From: Chromobacterium sp. ATCC 53434
Lineage (GTDB): Bacteria; Pseudomonadota; Gammaproteobacteria; Burkholderiales; Chromobacteriaceae
Reading direction: 5' to 3'
DNA: 64,000 bases
Assembly (NCBI RefSeq): GCF_002848345.1
Contig: NZ_CP025429.1
Span: 2,170,001-2,234,000 of the forward strand
The notes below the pieces were generated by a model. That model was not told the origin of the DNA. It saw only the letters and a program-made list of their open reading frames with translations, and did not search any database. Shown piece after piece: positions 27,746 to 37,100 of the stretch. Each line of letters starts with the position of its first letter. Position 1 is the first letter of the stretch. The position numbers and the translations under genes were made by a program.

Positions 27746-27773
27746 GGTAAGCAATTAACTTGCTTGGAATTGG

Positions 27774-28138
27774 TGGTGGAGGCGGCGGGAATCGAACCCG
27801 CGTCCGAAAGTCCTCTACAGTGAGTTCTACATACTTAGTCGTGTCATTTGGATTTAACCGCTGCCACGCCGACGGACAGGCTGGACTTTGGCGAGTTACC
27901 TATTATTTCGCACTGAACCAAGTAACCCGGAGCAGCACTAGCAGATGTAGAGTGACACTACAGGGTTTTGACGCCCCCGGCCCATCTGCGAACCGTTGTA
28001 GTGTCTAGCCGGCCGTTAGGCTGCTAGAGCGTAAGTTTCGTCGTTTGCGACTAAAAAAATTCAGTGTTTTACGGGGTGACTGAAATCCCGGTATGCCCCC
28101 ATCTGCTTCGCAACCCCCGTCGAAACCAGGTCGCCCCC
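27774..28138 (-). ncRNA. ssrA: transfer-messenger RNA (tmRNA)
   Basis: About 365 nt. The 5' end GGGGGCGACCTGGTTTCGAC and the 3' tRNA-like end CGCGGGTTCGATTCCCGCCG...CCACCA are the canonical ends, and the T-arm loop is intact. The tag frame is GCAAACGACGAAACTTACGC and on, coding ANDETYALAA and stop, in the middle of a T-rich, pseudoknot-bearing body. It rescues ribosomes stalled on broken mRNAs together with SmpB. The 3' end faces the accessory DNA, which suits its frequent use as an integration site. Confidence 0.96.
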
Positions 28139-28206
28139 AGACAAGACGATCATTGTATTACAACTCTCATCGCTTGGCGAGCCTTCGCATGGTTCGCCTG
28201 CGCAAT

Positions 28207-28824
28207 TTACTTGAACAGCATGTGACCGAGCTTGGCGGCCTTGGTGTCCAGGTAATGGTCGTTATATGGGTTGCGTCCCACTTGCAGCGGCACACGCTCC
28301 ACCACATTGATGCCGGCATTTTGCAGCGTCGCCAGCTTGCGCGGATTATTGGTCATCACCCGGACGCTGCTGATGCCGAGATGTTCCAGCATGTGCCGGG
28401 CAATGCGAAAATCGCGCATATCGGCCGGGAAGCCCAATCGTTCGTTGGCTTCCACCGTGTCGGCGCCGCCGTCCTGCAGCTTGTAGGCGCGAATCTTGTT
28501 GATCAGGCCGATGCCGCGCCCTTCCTGGCGCAGATACAGCAAGGCGCCCCGCCCTTCCTTGCTGATGGCCTCCATCGCCGCCTCCAGCTGGAAGCCGCAA
28601 TCGCAGCGCAGAGAAAACAGCGCGTCCCCGGTCAGGCATTCGGAATGCAACCGCGCCAGCACCGGATCGCCGTCGGTCACTTCGCCCAGCGTCAGCGCGA
28701 CATGCTCCTGTCCGCTTTCCTCTTCGAAACCGTGCATGGCGAATTCGCCCCACGGCGTGGGCAGCTTGCAGCTGGCGATGTAGTGGATAACAGGTTCGGG
28801 AACAGGCTGGGGTTGCGACGACAT
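28207..28824 (-). CDS. ribA: GTP cyclohydrolase II RibA
   Basis: A 205-residue enzyme that opens GTP to 2,5-diamino-6-ribosylamino-4(3H)-pyrimidinone 5'-phosphate, the first committed riboflavin step. The zinc ligands are all present: Cys63 (HSECLTGD), Cys74 and Cys76 (SLRCDCGFQ). The arginine-rich GTP-binding part [31 protein letters not shown] is intact. The start is the ATG at 28824 with GGAGAAG upstream. It is stand-alone and complements the rib operon near the right end, whose RibA-like domain lacks the zinc cysteines. Confidence 0.96.
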   Translation of the reverse strand: MSSQPQPVPEPVIHYIASCKLPTPWGEFAMHGFEEESGQEHVALTLGEVTDGDPVLARLHSECLTGDALFSLRCDCGFQLEAAMEAISKEGRGALLYLRQEGRGIGLINKIRAYKLQDGGADTVEANERLGFPADMRDFRIARHMLEHLGISSVRVMTNNPRKLATLQNAGINVVERVPLQVGRNPYNDHYLDTKAAKLGHMLFK

Positions 28825-28885
28825 GACTTCTCCGGAGTATCTCAATGGCAATGCGAACAGGCCGCTCAAGCGGCCCGGACCGCGA

Positions 28886-29608
28886 TTAGTTGGGGGACGA
28901 TTCCGTTTTTTCAAGCGGAGGCAGCTTGCGCAGCAGCTGCGGCAGCACGATGGCCAGCGCGGCCAGCCATACCTGGCGCTCCTCGGTGAAGTGGCCGGCG
29001 GTGAACGACTCCGCGTCGATGATGCCGAGCACATTGTCGTCCGCGCCCAGTACCGGCAGGCAGATCTCGCTCATCACCTTGGGGTCGCACTCGTAATAGC
29101 CGCCGCCTTCGGCACGCCATTGCGCCACGTCGTCGATCAGCACCGCCCAGCCGGTCAGACCGACGCGGCTGTTGTTGCTGAATTCGGCGAAGGCCTCTGT
29201 CAGCGGAAATTCGGCGCGGCTCTCGACGCCATGGTAGGCCAGCTTGACCAGCATCGCCTTGCTGCCGACGCCGATCTTGCGGTAGATGCCCAGCCAGTCC
29301 GCGCCGATCTTGGCATTGACCGAATCCAGCAACGCGCCCAGATTGACCAGCGTGGCGGTGGTCTCCGCCGACTCGCCGCCCAGGACCGCGGCCAGGTCGT
29401 ACGGCGTTTCGTCCAACTCGTCGAACAGCGAGCAGCTGCCACCCTCGCCCAGTTTGGGCACCAGGTAACGGTACAGGTCGCGGCGAGGCGCAGGCTTGTC
29501 GATGGCGATCACCGCCTGCAGCGTCATCACCGCGATCTGCAATTCGGTGATGTCGAGTTTCAGGGCTTGTTCGCGCAGATAGTCGGTCAGCTGGCTTGCG
29601 GGTATCAT
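28886..29608 (-). CDS. GAF-like domain protein
   Basis: About 240 residues. The N-terminal part is helical ([28 protein letters not shown]). The C-terminal part resembles a GAF domain of the Fra/free-methionine-sulfoxide-reductase type: [55 protein letters not shown] and [13 protein letters not shown]. The cysteines and exact catalytic set of MsrC are not all evident, so the activity is uncertain. It lies upstream of ribA on the same strand with about 60 bp between. The start is the ATG at 29608. Confidence 0.78.
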   Translation of the reverse strand: MIPASQLTDYLREQALKLDITELQIAVMTLQAVIAIDKPAPRRDLYRYLVPKLGEGGSCSLFDELDETPYDLAAVLGGESAETTATLVNLGALLDSVNAKIGADWLGIYRKIGVGSKAMLVKLAYHGVESRAEFPLTEAFAEFSNNSRVGLTGWAVLIDDVAQWRAEGGGYYECDPKVMSEICLPVLGADDNVLGIIDAESFTAGHFTEERQVWLAALAIVLPQLLRKLPPLEKTESSPN

Positions 29609-29715
29609 CGGGGAACTCCTGGGCTGCGGCGCGCGCCGCGACGCGCGCGTGATTCGAAACGGAACAGGATAACAAACCCGACCACGCTTCGCCATTTCGC
29701 CACTCTTATATCCTA

Positions 29716-30789
29716 ATGACCGCCATTCATATTCGCCACGCCGCGCTTATCGTCAAGGCCGGCGCCCGCGCCCGCCAGTTGTTGCGAGACGGGCTGCGTC
29801 CCGAACAGGTGGCCATGCTGCCCGGCGCCGCCGGCGGCCCGAAGGCGGTCGGCATCACCGGCCTCGATCAGGCGGTGTTCGGCTGGCTGGCCGACGCGCC
29901 GCGCGAGCGCGAATTGGTCGGCGCATCGATAGGCGGCTGGCGCTTCGCCTGCGCGATGCAGGACGATCCGGCCCGAGCATTGGCGCGACTGGCGGAACGC
30001 TATACGGCGGAAAGCTATCATCCGGGCGTCACCACCGGGCAGATCACCGCCCAGACCCGGCAGATGCTGCGCGACATTCTCGACGACGACGCGCTGGCGG
30101 CGATACTCGCCCATCCGCATTATCGGCTCAATCTGTTGCTGGTGCAGTCGCGCGGGCTCGCCAACCGCGAGAACAAGGCGGCGCTCTTGTCCGGATTGAT
30201 GCTGGCCGCCGCCTTGAACGCGGTGTCGCGACCGCTGATTCGCCACAGCTTCAGCCGGGTAATCTGTCACGACGCGCGCAGCCGCCTGCGCTTCGCGCCG
30301 CGGGACGCCATCCCGACGAGGCTGCAGCCGCTGGATGCCGGCAATCTGGAAACCGCGCTGATGGGCACGGTGGCGATTCCCGGCGTCCTGCACGGCGTGC
30401 AGCTGCCCGAGGCGCCGACGGCGGTCTACCGCGATGGCGGGCTGACCGACTACCACATCGATTTTCCTTTCGCCCACGGCGACGATATCGCGTTGTATCC
30501 GCATTTCACCGACCGCATCGTGCCGGGCTGGTTCGACAAGACGCTGCCCTGGCGCCGGCATAGCGCCGCCAACCACGCCAACACCGTGCTGCTGGCGCCG
30601 TCGCGCGAATACCTGGCCGCCCTGCCCGGCCACGGCCTGCCGGACCGCAAGGATTTTCGCCGCTATCTGGGCCGAGACGAGCTGCGTCGCCGGCACTGGC
30701 GCGCGGCTACCGCCGAAAGCGAGCGGCTGGGCGACGCGTTCCGGGAGTGGCTGGAAAAACCCGGCGCCGTCGCCGTGCAAGCCTTGTAG
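29716..30789 (+). CDS. patatin-like phospholipase
   Basis: A 357-residue soluble enzyme of the patatin family. The oxyanion loop LPGAAGGPKAVGI, the nucleophile Ser71 in GASIGG and the catalytic aspartate in DGGLTDYH are present, giving the Ser-Asp dyad. It has no signal peptide. Substrate is not readable; family members hydrolyse lipid acyl esters. It is divergent from the GAF gene and convergent with the collagenase gene. Confidence 0.88.
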   Translation: MTAIHIRHAALIVKAGARARQLLRDGLRPEQVAMLPGAAGGPKAVGITGLDQAVFGWLADAPRERELVGASIGGWRFACAMQDDPARALARLAERYTAESYHPGVTTGQITAQTRQMLRDILDDDALAAILAHPHYRLNLLLVQSRGLANRENKAALLSGLMLAAALNAVSRPLIRHSFSRVICHDARSRLRFAPRDAIPTRLQPLDAGNLETALMGTVAIPGVLHGVQLPEAPTAVYRDGGLTDYHIDFPFAHGDDIALYPHFTDRIVPGWFDKTLPWRRHSAANHANTVLLAPSREYLAALPGHGLPDRKDFRRYLGRDELRRRHWRAATAESERLGDAFREWLEKPGAVAVQAL

Positions 30790-30831
30790 GCTGCCGCCCG
30801 GCATTCCCGGTCTGTGCATTGTTTCAGACGC

Positions 30832-30857
30832 AAAAAAGCCGGGCGATTGCCCGGCTT
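30832..30857 (-). terminator. collagenase terminator
   Basis: Stem AAGCCGGGC/GCCCGGCTT with GATT loop and six T residues on the minus strand, 27 bp after the collagenase stop. It may also close the patatin transcript on the other strand. Confidence 0.85.
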
Positions 30858-30883
30858 CGCTTGCTCGTCGGCTCAGCTCGACC

Positions 30884-33559
30884 TCAGCCCGCCTGTGCCC
30901 AGCACTGCTCTTCCGGCATGTCGCGCGGCGTGGCGTTCAGTTCCACCACCACATCGCGGAACTGCGCGCCCTTGCTGAGACGGACCGTCATCTTGTCGGC
31001 CACGCCCGGTTGATCGAGGTCGCGGCGATAAGTGAACGATCCCCAGTCCGATATCGCCGCCCGGCCCAGTTGCGGCGCCTGCACCAGCTGGTAGCGCTCC
31101 ACGCCGCCTACACCCTGCAACTGTCCGCGCAGGCAGCGCGACGCGCCCCCGTAGCTCAGCTTGGCCAGGTTCAGCTCGCCTTCCTGCGGCGGCAGGGGCT
31201 TGGCGCCGCCGGCCGGACCCAGCGGGCCTTCGCAGCGCAGCGCCGCAGTTTTGCGCTTGAAGTCGTAGTCGGTGGCCGAGCAGTTGGTCGCCGTCAGGTT
31301 GTTGAGGCCGGCGGTTTTCACCAGATTCTGCAACGCGTTGTCCAACAGCTTGTCCAGCTCCTGGCGCGCCTGGGTGTTGCCGGTCGCGGTCAGCGGCAGC
31401 GTGCCCTGGCATTCGAAACGGCGCAGCGCGCTGTCCTTGCCGTCGGCCCATACCTGGCAGCCTAGCGGCAGCGAGCGTCGCAGCGCCGCCTCCACCGCGG
31501 CGGCGTCGCCGGTCTGCCATTTGTCCTGCGCCATCCAGTCCGTGCCCTCGACGGTGGAGGTGTTGCCCAGCTGACCCGCCTGCGCCAGTTTCACCTGCTG
31601 GTCGACATAAGCGCGGAAGCCGGCAACCAGCGCGGCATCGCCGCCCATGTCGCGCACCAGGGCGTCGAAGCGCTTGACGTCGTCGGCGCGCAACGAGGCC
31701 AGGATATCGGCGATCTTGCCGGGCTGCTGTTGGTTCAGATAGTAGAACCACAGCGCGGAATGGCTGTAGAAGTCCCAGCCGTCGCTATAGCTGGAGCGCA
31801 TGATGCGGGACGGCTCCAGGAAGCTTGTCGGCCAGCCGCCCGCGACGACGTCCACCACATGGCCGCGCACCTTGATGCCGTCGCGCGAGGTGCTCCAGGC
31901 CATGAACTCGGCGAAACCCTCGTCATACCACGGCATGCGGCGATCGTCGCGATAGAACTCCGACGTGCCCCACATGCCGGGCTGGATGAAGCGGCCGGAC
32001 AGATAGTGCACGTATTCGTGCCGCACCAGCTCCTCGAGCGTCAGATAGCTTTCCTTTGGCACTTCGCGCTGGAAGGTGTAGAAGGTGCCGTCCTTTTCGA
32101 TGTAGATGCCGCCGTTGTCGGTGGACAGCTCGTTGAGCAGGCCCTGGAAACGCTGATAGGCGGTCTTGCTGCCGTAGATCACCATGCGCAGCTTGGCGTT
32201 GGGGTCGTCCGCCACCGGCTGCTTGGTGCCGGCGACGCGGAACAGCTGGGTTTGCACCTGCTTCATCGCATAGTACAGCGGCTCCACCTCGGCCAGGCTC
32301 AACGGCGTCTCGAATACCAGATTGCCGTTATCGAAACTCCAGCGGTTGGGGAACAACTGGGCGCGCAGCTCCTGCTCCGCCTGGCAGATGCCGTAGCGTT
32401 CGCACGGCACCTTGCCCAGCGTTTTCAAGGCATAAACGGCCTCGGCCCAGGCGGCGCCGAACTTCTCGCCGTTCAGATGCTGGGCGACGGCGGCCTCGGC
32501 CTGCGGCGCGGTGCGCGGATACTGCATGAAACGGCCGGTTTCGCGCAGGGTGTTGAGGAACATCTGCTCGTCGGCGAAGGCCGGCTGGCCCGCGCGGGTC
32601 AGCGCGACCAGGCTGGCCACCAGGCCGTCCAGCTGCCCCTGTCCGACCTTGTCGGCGAAGCCCGGCTGGTAATGCATATTGAACAACAGCGTTTGCATCG
32701 GATGCAGCGCGAAGCGCGCCCAGCTATCCTTCGCCGCTGCGTTGTAGCGGCCGAAGAAGCGGGTCAGCAGCGGCAGCGCGTAGTCGGCCTTTCGCACCGA
32801 GTCGGCCAGAATCAGCGTTTCCGCCACGCTCTGACGGGCGTCGCGCTCGCGGTACCAGGCATCGTGGTCGCCGCGGCCGTCGATGGCCTTGACCTCCCAC
32901 AGCGCCGGATTGGCCGCCATCGCCTCCACCACCTGCATCACCGGCTGGTCGACGGCGGGGCCATAATCACCGACTTCCTGGGCGTGGCTGTATTGCAGGA
33001 AGTAGCCGGCCTTCAAGAATACCGACAGCGGCCACAAGCCGTTGGCGTTTTGGCCGTCCCAGCCGGCCGCGCGCTGACGCGCCTCGGCGGCCACCAGTTT
33101 CATATTGACAGGAGAGACCGCGCGGTAGCTCAGCGCGTCAGCCTGAAACAGGCGGTTGACGCAAGTGCCGTCCACACTGGCCACATAGCGCACCAGTTCC
33201 TGTCCGGACAGCTGGCCGAACTTGGCGGGATCGCAGTCGGCGTAGCTGGGAGCAGTCAATTGGGCGCGCGCCGCCAGTCTGGTCGCGGCCAGTCCTTGCG
33301 GCCCCTGAGGCTTGGCCGTCGGAGCCGGACCGTCGTTGTCCGGCGCGGCCGGCGGCAAGCCGTGAGGGTAGTCGGGCTTCTCGCCCAGGGCCGGCGAGTG
33401 CGAGGAGTAGCGGGCCGAGGGCTGATTGGCCTGCGGCGCCGGCTGGTTGGAAGCGGCCGGTTTGCCGCTGTCGGTCGCCACGCAGGCGGACAGCGTAGCG
33501 GCGGCCATCACGGACAATCCCCATGCCAGGCCACGGCGGGGAAGTATTGTTGTATTCAT
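30884..33559 (-). CDS. M9-family collagenase lipoprotein
   Basis: About 891 residues. The lipoprotein signal (MNTTILPRRGLAWGLSVMAAATLSAC) ends in LSAC, so the protein is probably anchored to the outer membrane or released. A low-complexity Pro/Ala linker follows. The metalloprotease site HEYVH is at about residues 514-518, and the third zinc ligand is the glutamate in MPWYDEGFAEFMAW about 28 residues later, matching the gluzincin order of M9 collagenases. The N-terminal activator part (SYADCDPAKFGQLSGQELVRYVASVDGTCVNRLF) is also conserved. The far C-terminal part is beta-rich. Confidence 0.9.
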   Translation of the reverse strand: MNTTILPRRGLAWGLSVMAAATLSACVATDSGKPAASNQPAPQANQPSARYSSHSPALGEKPDYPHGLPPAAPDNDGPAPTAKPQGPQGLAATRLAARAQLTAPSYADCDPAKFGQLSGQELVRYVASVDGTCVNRLFQADALSYRAVSPVNMKLVAAEARQRAAGWDGQNANGLWPLSVFLKAGYFLQYSHAQEVGDYGPAVDQPVMQVVEAMAANPALWEVKAIDGRGDHDAWYRERDARQSVAETLILADSVRKADYALPLLTRFFGRYNAAAKDSWARFALHPMQTLLFNMHYQPGFADKVGQGQLDGLVASLVALTRAGQPAFADEQMFLNTLRETGRFMQYPRTAPQAEAAVAQHLNGEKFGAAWAEAVYALKTLGKVPCERYGICQAEQELRAQLFPNRWSFDNGNLVFETPLSLAEVEPLYYAMKQVQTQLFRVAGTKQPVADDPNAKLRMVIYGSKTAYQRFQGLLNELSTDNGGIYIEKDGTFYTFQREVPKESYLTLEELVRHEYVHYLSGRFIQPGMWGTSEFYRDDRRMPWYDEGFAEFMAWSTSRDGIKVRGHVVDVVAGGWPTSFLEPSRIMRSSYSDGWDFYSHSALWFYYLNQQQPGKIADILASLRADDVKRFDALVRDMGGDAALVAGFRAYVDQQVKLAQAGQLGNTSTVEGTDWMAQDKWQTGDAAAVEAALRRSLPLGCQVWADGKDSALRRFECQGTLPLTATGNTQARQELDKLLDNALQNLVKTAGLNNLTATNCSATDYDFKRKTAALRCEGPLGPAGGAKPLPPQEGELNLAKLSYGGASRCLRGQLQGVGGVERYQLVQAPQLGRAAISDWGSFTYRRDLDQPGVADKMTVRLSKGAQFRDVVVELNATPRDMPEEQCWAQAG

Positions 33560-33725
33560 TCTGTCATCCATAAGCTCGTTGAAATGACGCCAGGTTATTT
33601 TCCCTGGCGAGGCGAAGCATAATGGATGACGGCTGGATTGAGTATTGTGTTTAAGACCAAAGGCTGATTTTAAACAACAAAATCAATTGGGTAATTTTCA
33701 CGCAACAAATCCGCGCGATGCGCGC

Positions 33726-33752
33726 AAAAAAAGCCGATAAAGCGGCTTTTGG
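33726..33752 (-). terminator. terminator of hslO
   Basis: Stem AAAAGCCG/CGGCTTTT with a five- or six-base loop; the minus-strand tail has TTTTTGCG. About 20 bp after the hslO stop. Confidence 0.75.
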
Positions 33753-33770
33753 GGAGGAATGTGCCTTGAT

Positions 33771-34649
33771 TTAGTGGCGAGCTTCGCGTGCCGCGGCCAC
33801 CACGTCGTAATCGAACAACTGGTTGGCGTCTTCCTCGTCGAACACGTAGCGCTGGTTGCAGTAGTCGCAGACAATCTCCACGCTGCCCTGCTCCAGCAGC
33901 ACGTCGCCGACCTCCTGACCACCCAGCATGGTCAGCATGTCGCTGACCCGTTCGCGCGAACAATTGCAGTTGAAGCTGACAGCCTCCTGCTCGAACACCC
34001 GCACCTGCTCCTCATGGAACAGGCGGTGCAGGATGTCTTCGGCGCCCAGGTCCAGCAGCTCCTCCGCCTTCAAGGTGCGGCCCAGCATCTGGACGCGGTT
34101 CCAGCCTTCCGGCTCGCCATGACCTTCCGGCAGTCGCTGCAACAGCATGCCGGCAGCTGCAGCGTCGCCGCTGGCCAATACCAGGGTGGTTTCCAGCTGT
34201 TCCGAACGCCGCATGTAGTTTTCCAGCATCTCGCCGACCGAAGCGCCTTCCAGCGCCACGATGCCCTGCCAGGTCTGGTTTTTGTCCAGCCGCGGCTCCA
34301 GCGTCAGCACGAACTTGCCGCCCTCGCCCAGCAACTCGGCCAGCGGCTTGTCGGCCAGCTCGCCCTGCCATTTGGCGGTGGCGCGTACCGTGCGGTCATG
34401 ATTGCACTCGACCACCGCCAGCTTCAGCGCGCTGCTGCCGTGAATCTGCAGGATCAGCGTGCCGTCGAATTTCAGATTGGCCGCCATCAGCACCGAGGCC
34501 GCCATCATCTCGCCCAGTATGGTCTTCAAGACCTCGGGATAGGCGCGTCTGGCCAATACCTGCTGCCAGGCGCCGTCCAGCCGCACCAGCGCGCCGCGGA
34601 CAGGCGCGTCGTCAAACAAAAAACGTTGCAATTTGTCGTGTTGGTTCAT
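33771..34649 (-). CDS. hslO: redox-regulated chaperone Hsp33
   Basis: A 292-residue protein. The N-terminal chaperone domain is followed by the redox zinc centre near the C-terminus: CNCSRE and later CDYCNQRY, four cysteines that bind zinc when reduced and form disulfides on oxidation, which turns on the holdase. The length is normal. It overlaps by four bases (ATGA) the end of the HslV-like gene, so the two are read as one unit. Confidence 0.95.
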   Translation of the reverse strand: MNQHDKLQRFLFDDAPVRGALVRLDGAWQQVLARRAYPEVLKTILGEMMAASVLMAANLKFDGTLILQIHGSSALKLAVVECNHDRTVRATAKWQGELADKPLAELLGEGGKFVLTLEPRLDKNQTWQGIVALEGASVGEMLENYMRRSEQLETTLVLASGDAAAAGMLLQRLPEGHGEPEGWNRVQMLGRTLKAEELLDLGAEDILHRLFHEEQVRVFEQEAVSFNCNCSRERVSDMLTMLGGQEVGDVLLEQGSVEIVCDYCNQRYVFDEEDANQLFDYDVVAAAREARH

Positions 34650-35242
34650 TCTGATGCTTCCTTGGCCGCGCCGGCGGCCACTTCAACGGTGTAGATGGAC
34701 AGCGGCAGCGAGGAGCTGACATCGAATTCGCAGCCGGCCCGCACGCCGATTTCAGCGATCTCCCTGGCGGAGAGATCCTGGTCGTATACCGCGTACATGG
34801 CCCCCATCGCAAATTTGCGCCCGGAGCCTATCGCCCATATCCGGGAGAACTCGTAAATCTCGCGCATCGGGTAAACACCGAAGATGCCCTGAGAGTTGGC
34901 GATCACCACCATCATCTGGCTGGATTCGTACGGATCCTCTTCGTCCTCTTCCGGGCGCAGATAAAACCCGTCCTTCAGCTTCGGGTGAAGCTTGCGAAAG
35001 GTTTCGAAAATACCTTGACGGCTGCCCAGATCCTTCTTTTTCAGGTCCTTCAGCGCGCCTTGCAGCACCAGGTCGTGCGCGGCGGAACCAGACACCGCCA
35101 GATAGCTGTCGCCGTGGCGGAAGATCTTGTTGTGGAAACAGTCGTACGGCGCCAGCAGCTTCTGGTCGTCGCCGAAGGTGGTCTGGCTGTCGGCTGCGAT
35201 GGCAATCTGCTTGCCCTTGCGCACGGCCACAATGGTCGTCAT
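34646..35242 (-). CDS. HslV-like proteasome-family Ntn-hydrolase
   Basis: A 198-residue protein of the proteasome/HslV family. MTTIVAVRKGKQIAIAADSQTTFGDDQ gives a threonine at position 2 that should become the N-terminal nucleophile after Met removal. The AVSGSAAHD segment and AIGSGRKFAMGAMYAV fit the HslV fold, and LSAREIAEIGVRAG is shared with HslV. It is about 20 residues longer than HslV and has an extra acidic loop (RPEEDEEDPYESSQ). No hslU gene adjoins it. The start is the ATG at 35242. It is translationally coupled to Hsp33, suggesting a shared stress role. Confidence 0.82.
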   Translation of the reverse strand: MTTIVAVRKGKQIAIAADSQTTFGDDQKLLAPYDCFHNKIFRHGDSYLAVSGSAAHDLVLQGALKDLKKKDLGSRQGIFETFRKLHPKLKDGFYLRPEEDEEDPYESSQMMVVIANSQGIFGVYPMREIYEFSRIWAIGSGRKFAMGAMYAVYDQDLSAREIAEIGVRAGCEFDVSSSLPLSIYTVEVAAGAAKEASE

Positions 35243-35546
35243 GCGTTTACCTCTTAATGATCGGGGGCGGAGGCGTTTGCGCGCCCGGCGCCCGACGCCG
35301 AACCGGGAATCATAGCACAAACCGGGCCGTCGCCGCGCCTGGATGCGCGCCCCCGGACAGAGCCCACCGTCGGATTCAGGCTCGCCCGGATTTGTAAGCC
35401 ACTGTTCCAACGGCCATTTCCATGGAGGCTAGCGGTTCCTACTTATAAACAAATCAGCCGAACCTACATATGATGTAAGGGCAAAGTTCAGCCCGCCCCA
35501 CGCCATCAGCTCAAGGCGGAGACCCCTTTTTCAAGAGGTGAGTGCC
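35243..35546. other. intergenic region between the HslV-like and the 88-codon genes
   Basis: A 304-bp divergent region. The left half is GC-rich and holds the HslV-like leader. The right half is AT-richer and has a plausible -10 (TATGAT at 35469-35474), about 70 bp before the 88-codon gene. No clear -35 can be assigned. Confidence 0.35.
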
Positions 35547-35813
35547 ATGCTTGACAGCAATTTCGAACTGGATGAGCCGTTGGAGGCCATCCTGCAGCGT
35601 CCCCTGACCTGGTTTGAAAAGCAACAGATCAAGGAGAAGCTGCAAACATCCTCAAATGAAGCCCTGGAGGGTTCAGAGGATACGGCAGACGCTCACCCGC
35701 TGCGCCGGCGCTTGAAGGACATGGCCCTGATGCAAGTGGCGCATGTCGACTATCAGCCGCGCGAGGCGCGCAAAGGCCTGATCGAAATCCCGCTCAACGC
35801 CAAAACCGCCTGA
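35547..35813 (+). CDS. small protein of unknown function
   Basis: An 88-residue acidic protein (MLDSNFELDEPLEAILQRPLTWFEKQQIKEKLQTSSNE...). It has a C-terminal basic part (PLRRRLKDMALMQVAHVDYQPREARKGLIEIPLN). The ATG at 35547 is chosen because AAGAGG lies about eight bases upstream. There is no signal or membrane segment. No family is recognised. It stands alone with a hairpin after the stop. Confidence 0.65.
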   Translation: MLDSNFELDEPLEAILQRPLTWFEKQQIKEKLQTSSNEALEGSEDTADAHPLRRRLKDMALMQVAHVDYQPREARKGLIEIPLNAKTA

Positions 35814-35835
35814 ACCGCCGCGCAGCGATCGGATC

Positions 35836-35861
35836 AAGACCCCGCGATGCCGCGGGGTCTT
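35836..35861 (+). terminator. hairpin after the 88-codon gene
   Basis: Perfect stem AAGACCCCGCG/CGCGGGGTCTT with an ATGC loop, 22 bp after the stop. The T-tail is short (CTTGGCG). Confidence 0.65.
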
Positions 35862-36113
35862 GGCGTTTGGCGCGTGTCGAATGTGAAATCGGAAGCAAGG
35901 CGCGTTGGCGCGAACAGCGCAGGCCGCTCGGCGACACGTGGCAATAGAATGGATGGATGGCGGTCTTGTCTAAACGACAGAACCGCGTCTGTGGACCCGG
36001 GCATCGATTGGCCAGGCCGGAACATGGCCGGAAGGACATGCCTGATATTCGCTACTGGCGGGAACCGCGCGATTGCCATCCGCCCGCGCGGCTCCCGTCC
36101 GCCTCGAGACCGC

Positions 36114-36881
36114 TCAGCCGCGAGACAGGATTTGCCGCTTCAAGCCCAGACGGTGCCGCAGCAACTGTCCGGTGGCGTGAACGATGCCGCCCAGCGTGAC
36201 TGGCACCAAGGTCAACAAGCCATGGCCCAAGTGATAGCCTGGATTGCGCTGGATGTAGAACTGCGCCGCCCGGTTCGGATGTTGCTGCCAGCGCAGGCGG
36301 TCCAGTTCATTGTCCCGGGTCTGCCAGCCCACGTGCACCACCCCCGGCACCGCCGGGTCGACGGGCTGCAGACCGAACAATCGACTCAACTGGCCGATCA
36401 CGCCGCCGTAATCCCGCTCGGCGGACGCATCGACGCTTGGCCACACTTTGGGCGCGTACTTGTCCAGCGCCATGTAGCTGGAAGGATGGACCAGCGCGCC
36501 CAGATAATAAATGCGCCTGCCCGGCCGACTCAGCCGGTATCCCAGCACCTGGCGGCAGACGAACGGCGCGTTGCGATTTCGCCCGCGATAGGCCCGCATC
36601 AAACCGGCCTCCATCCGGATCACCGTCGCATCGCACCCATCGAGCCTTTGCTCGAAAAAATGGATTGCGCAATATCCGACAGGCCGCCCGTTTATATCAT
36701 TGTGAATCAGAATGCGTGTTTGGTTTGCCTTTGAATTAACCACGTAATTGGCAAAATCCTCCTTGCTAACGCCGTCGAATATATCACAATGCACGCCATA
36801 TAATTGATCAACCAACTGGTCACGATCAAATATGGACAATGCGCCCGGAGATACAATCTCAGACTTTCCCATTCTAGACAT
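36114..36881 (-). CDS. GNAT-fold-like acyltransferase of unknown substrate
   Basis: About 255 residues. The centre has RILIHNDINGRPVGYCAIHFFEQRLD, then VIRMEAGLMRAYRGRNRNAPFV, which resembles strand 4 and the pyrophosphate loop of GNAT acyltransferases, followed by YYLGALVHPSSYMALDKYAP. The C-terminal fifth is more hydrophobic (HLGHGLLTLVPVTLGGIVHATGQLL), possibly membrane-associated. The family is uncertain. The 5' half and leader are noticeably AT-richer than the neighbours, which suggests transfer. It has no partner in an operon. Confidence 0.55.
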   Translation of the reverse strand: MSRMGKSEIVSPGALSIFDRDQLVDQLYGVHCDIFDGVSKEDFANYVVNSKANQTRILIHNDINGRPVGYCAIHFFEQRLDGCDATVIRMEAGLMRAYRGRNRNAPFVCRQVLGYRLSRPGRRIYYLGALVHPSSYMALDKYAPKVWPSVDASAERDYGGVIGQLSRLFGLQPVDPAVPGVVHVGWQTRDNELDRLRWQQHPNRAAQFYIQRNPGYHLGHGLLTLVPVTLGGIVHATGQLLRHRLGLKRQILSRG

Positions 36882-37004
36882 ATCAAACCCATCCTATCTA
36901 AACGGTAAATTGCATTAATATTTCACAAATTGGAATTTTCAATCCCAATGCCGTGGAAAATGTTTAGAAAAGATTAGTTCAATCGTTTGTATGATCTCAA
37001 CGGT

Positions 37005-37033
37005 AAAAAAGGCCAGTCTAAGACTGGCCTTTG
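37005..37033 (-). terminator. terminator of the M24-family gene
   Basis: Stem AAAGGCCAGTCT/AGACTGGCCTTT (nearly continuous) with six T residues on the minus strand, about 70 bp after the M24 stop. Strong. Confidence 0.88.
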
Positions 37034-37100
37034 ATAGTGCGAATATTATTTATATTTAAATGGAAGATTTTTTTAAAAAAATACCTCAATAAAAATCAAC

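Noticed and set aside
31730..33622. Plus-strand open frame of about 630 codons opposite the collagenase
   Set aside because: Antisense shadow; the collagenase on the other strand has full domain support.
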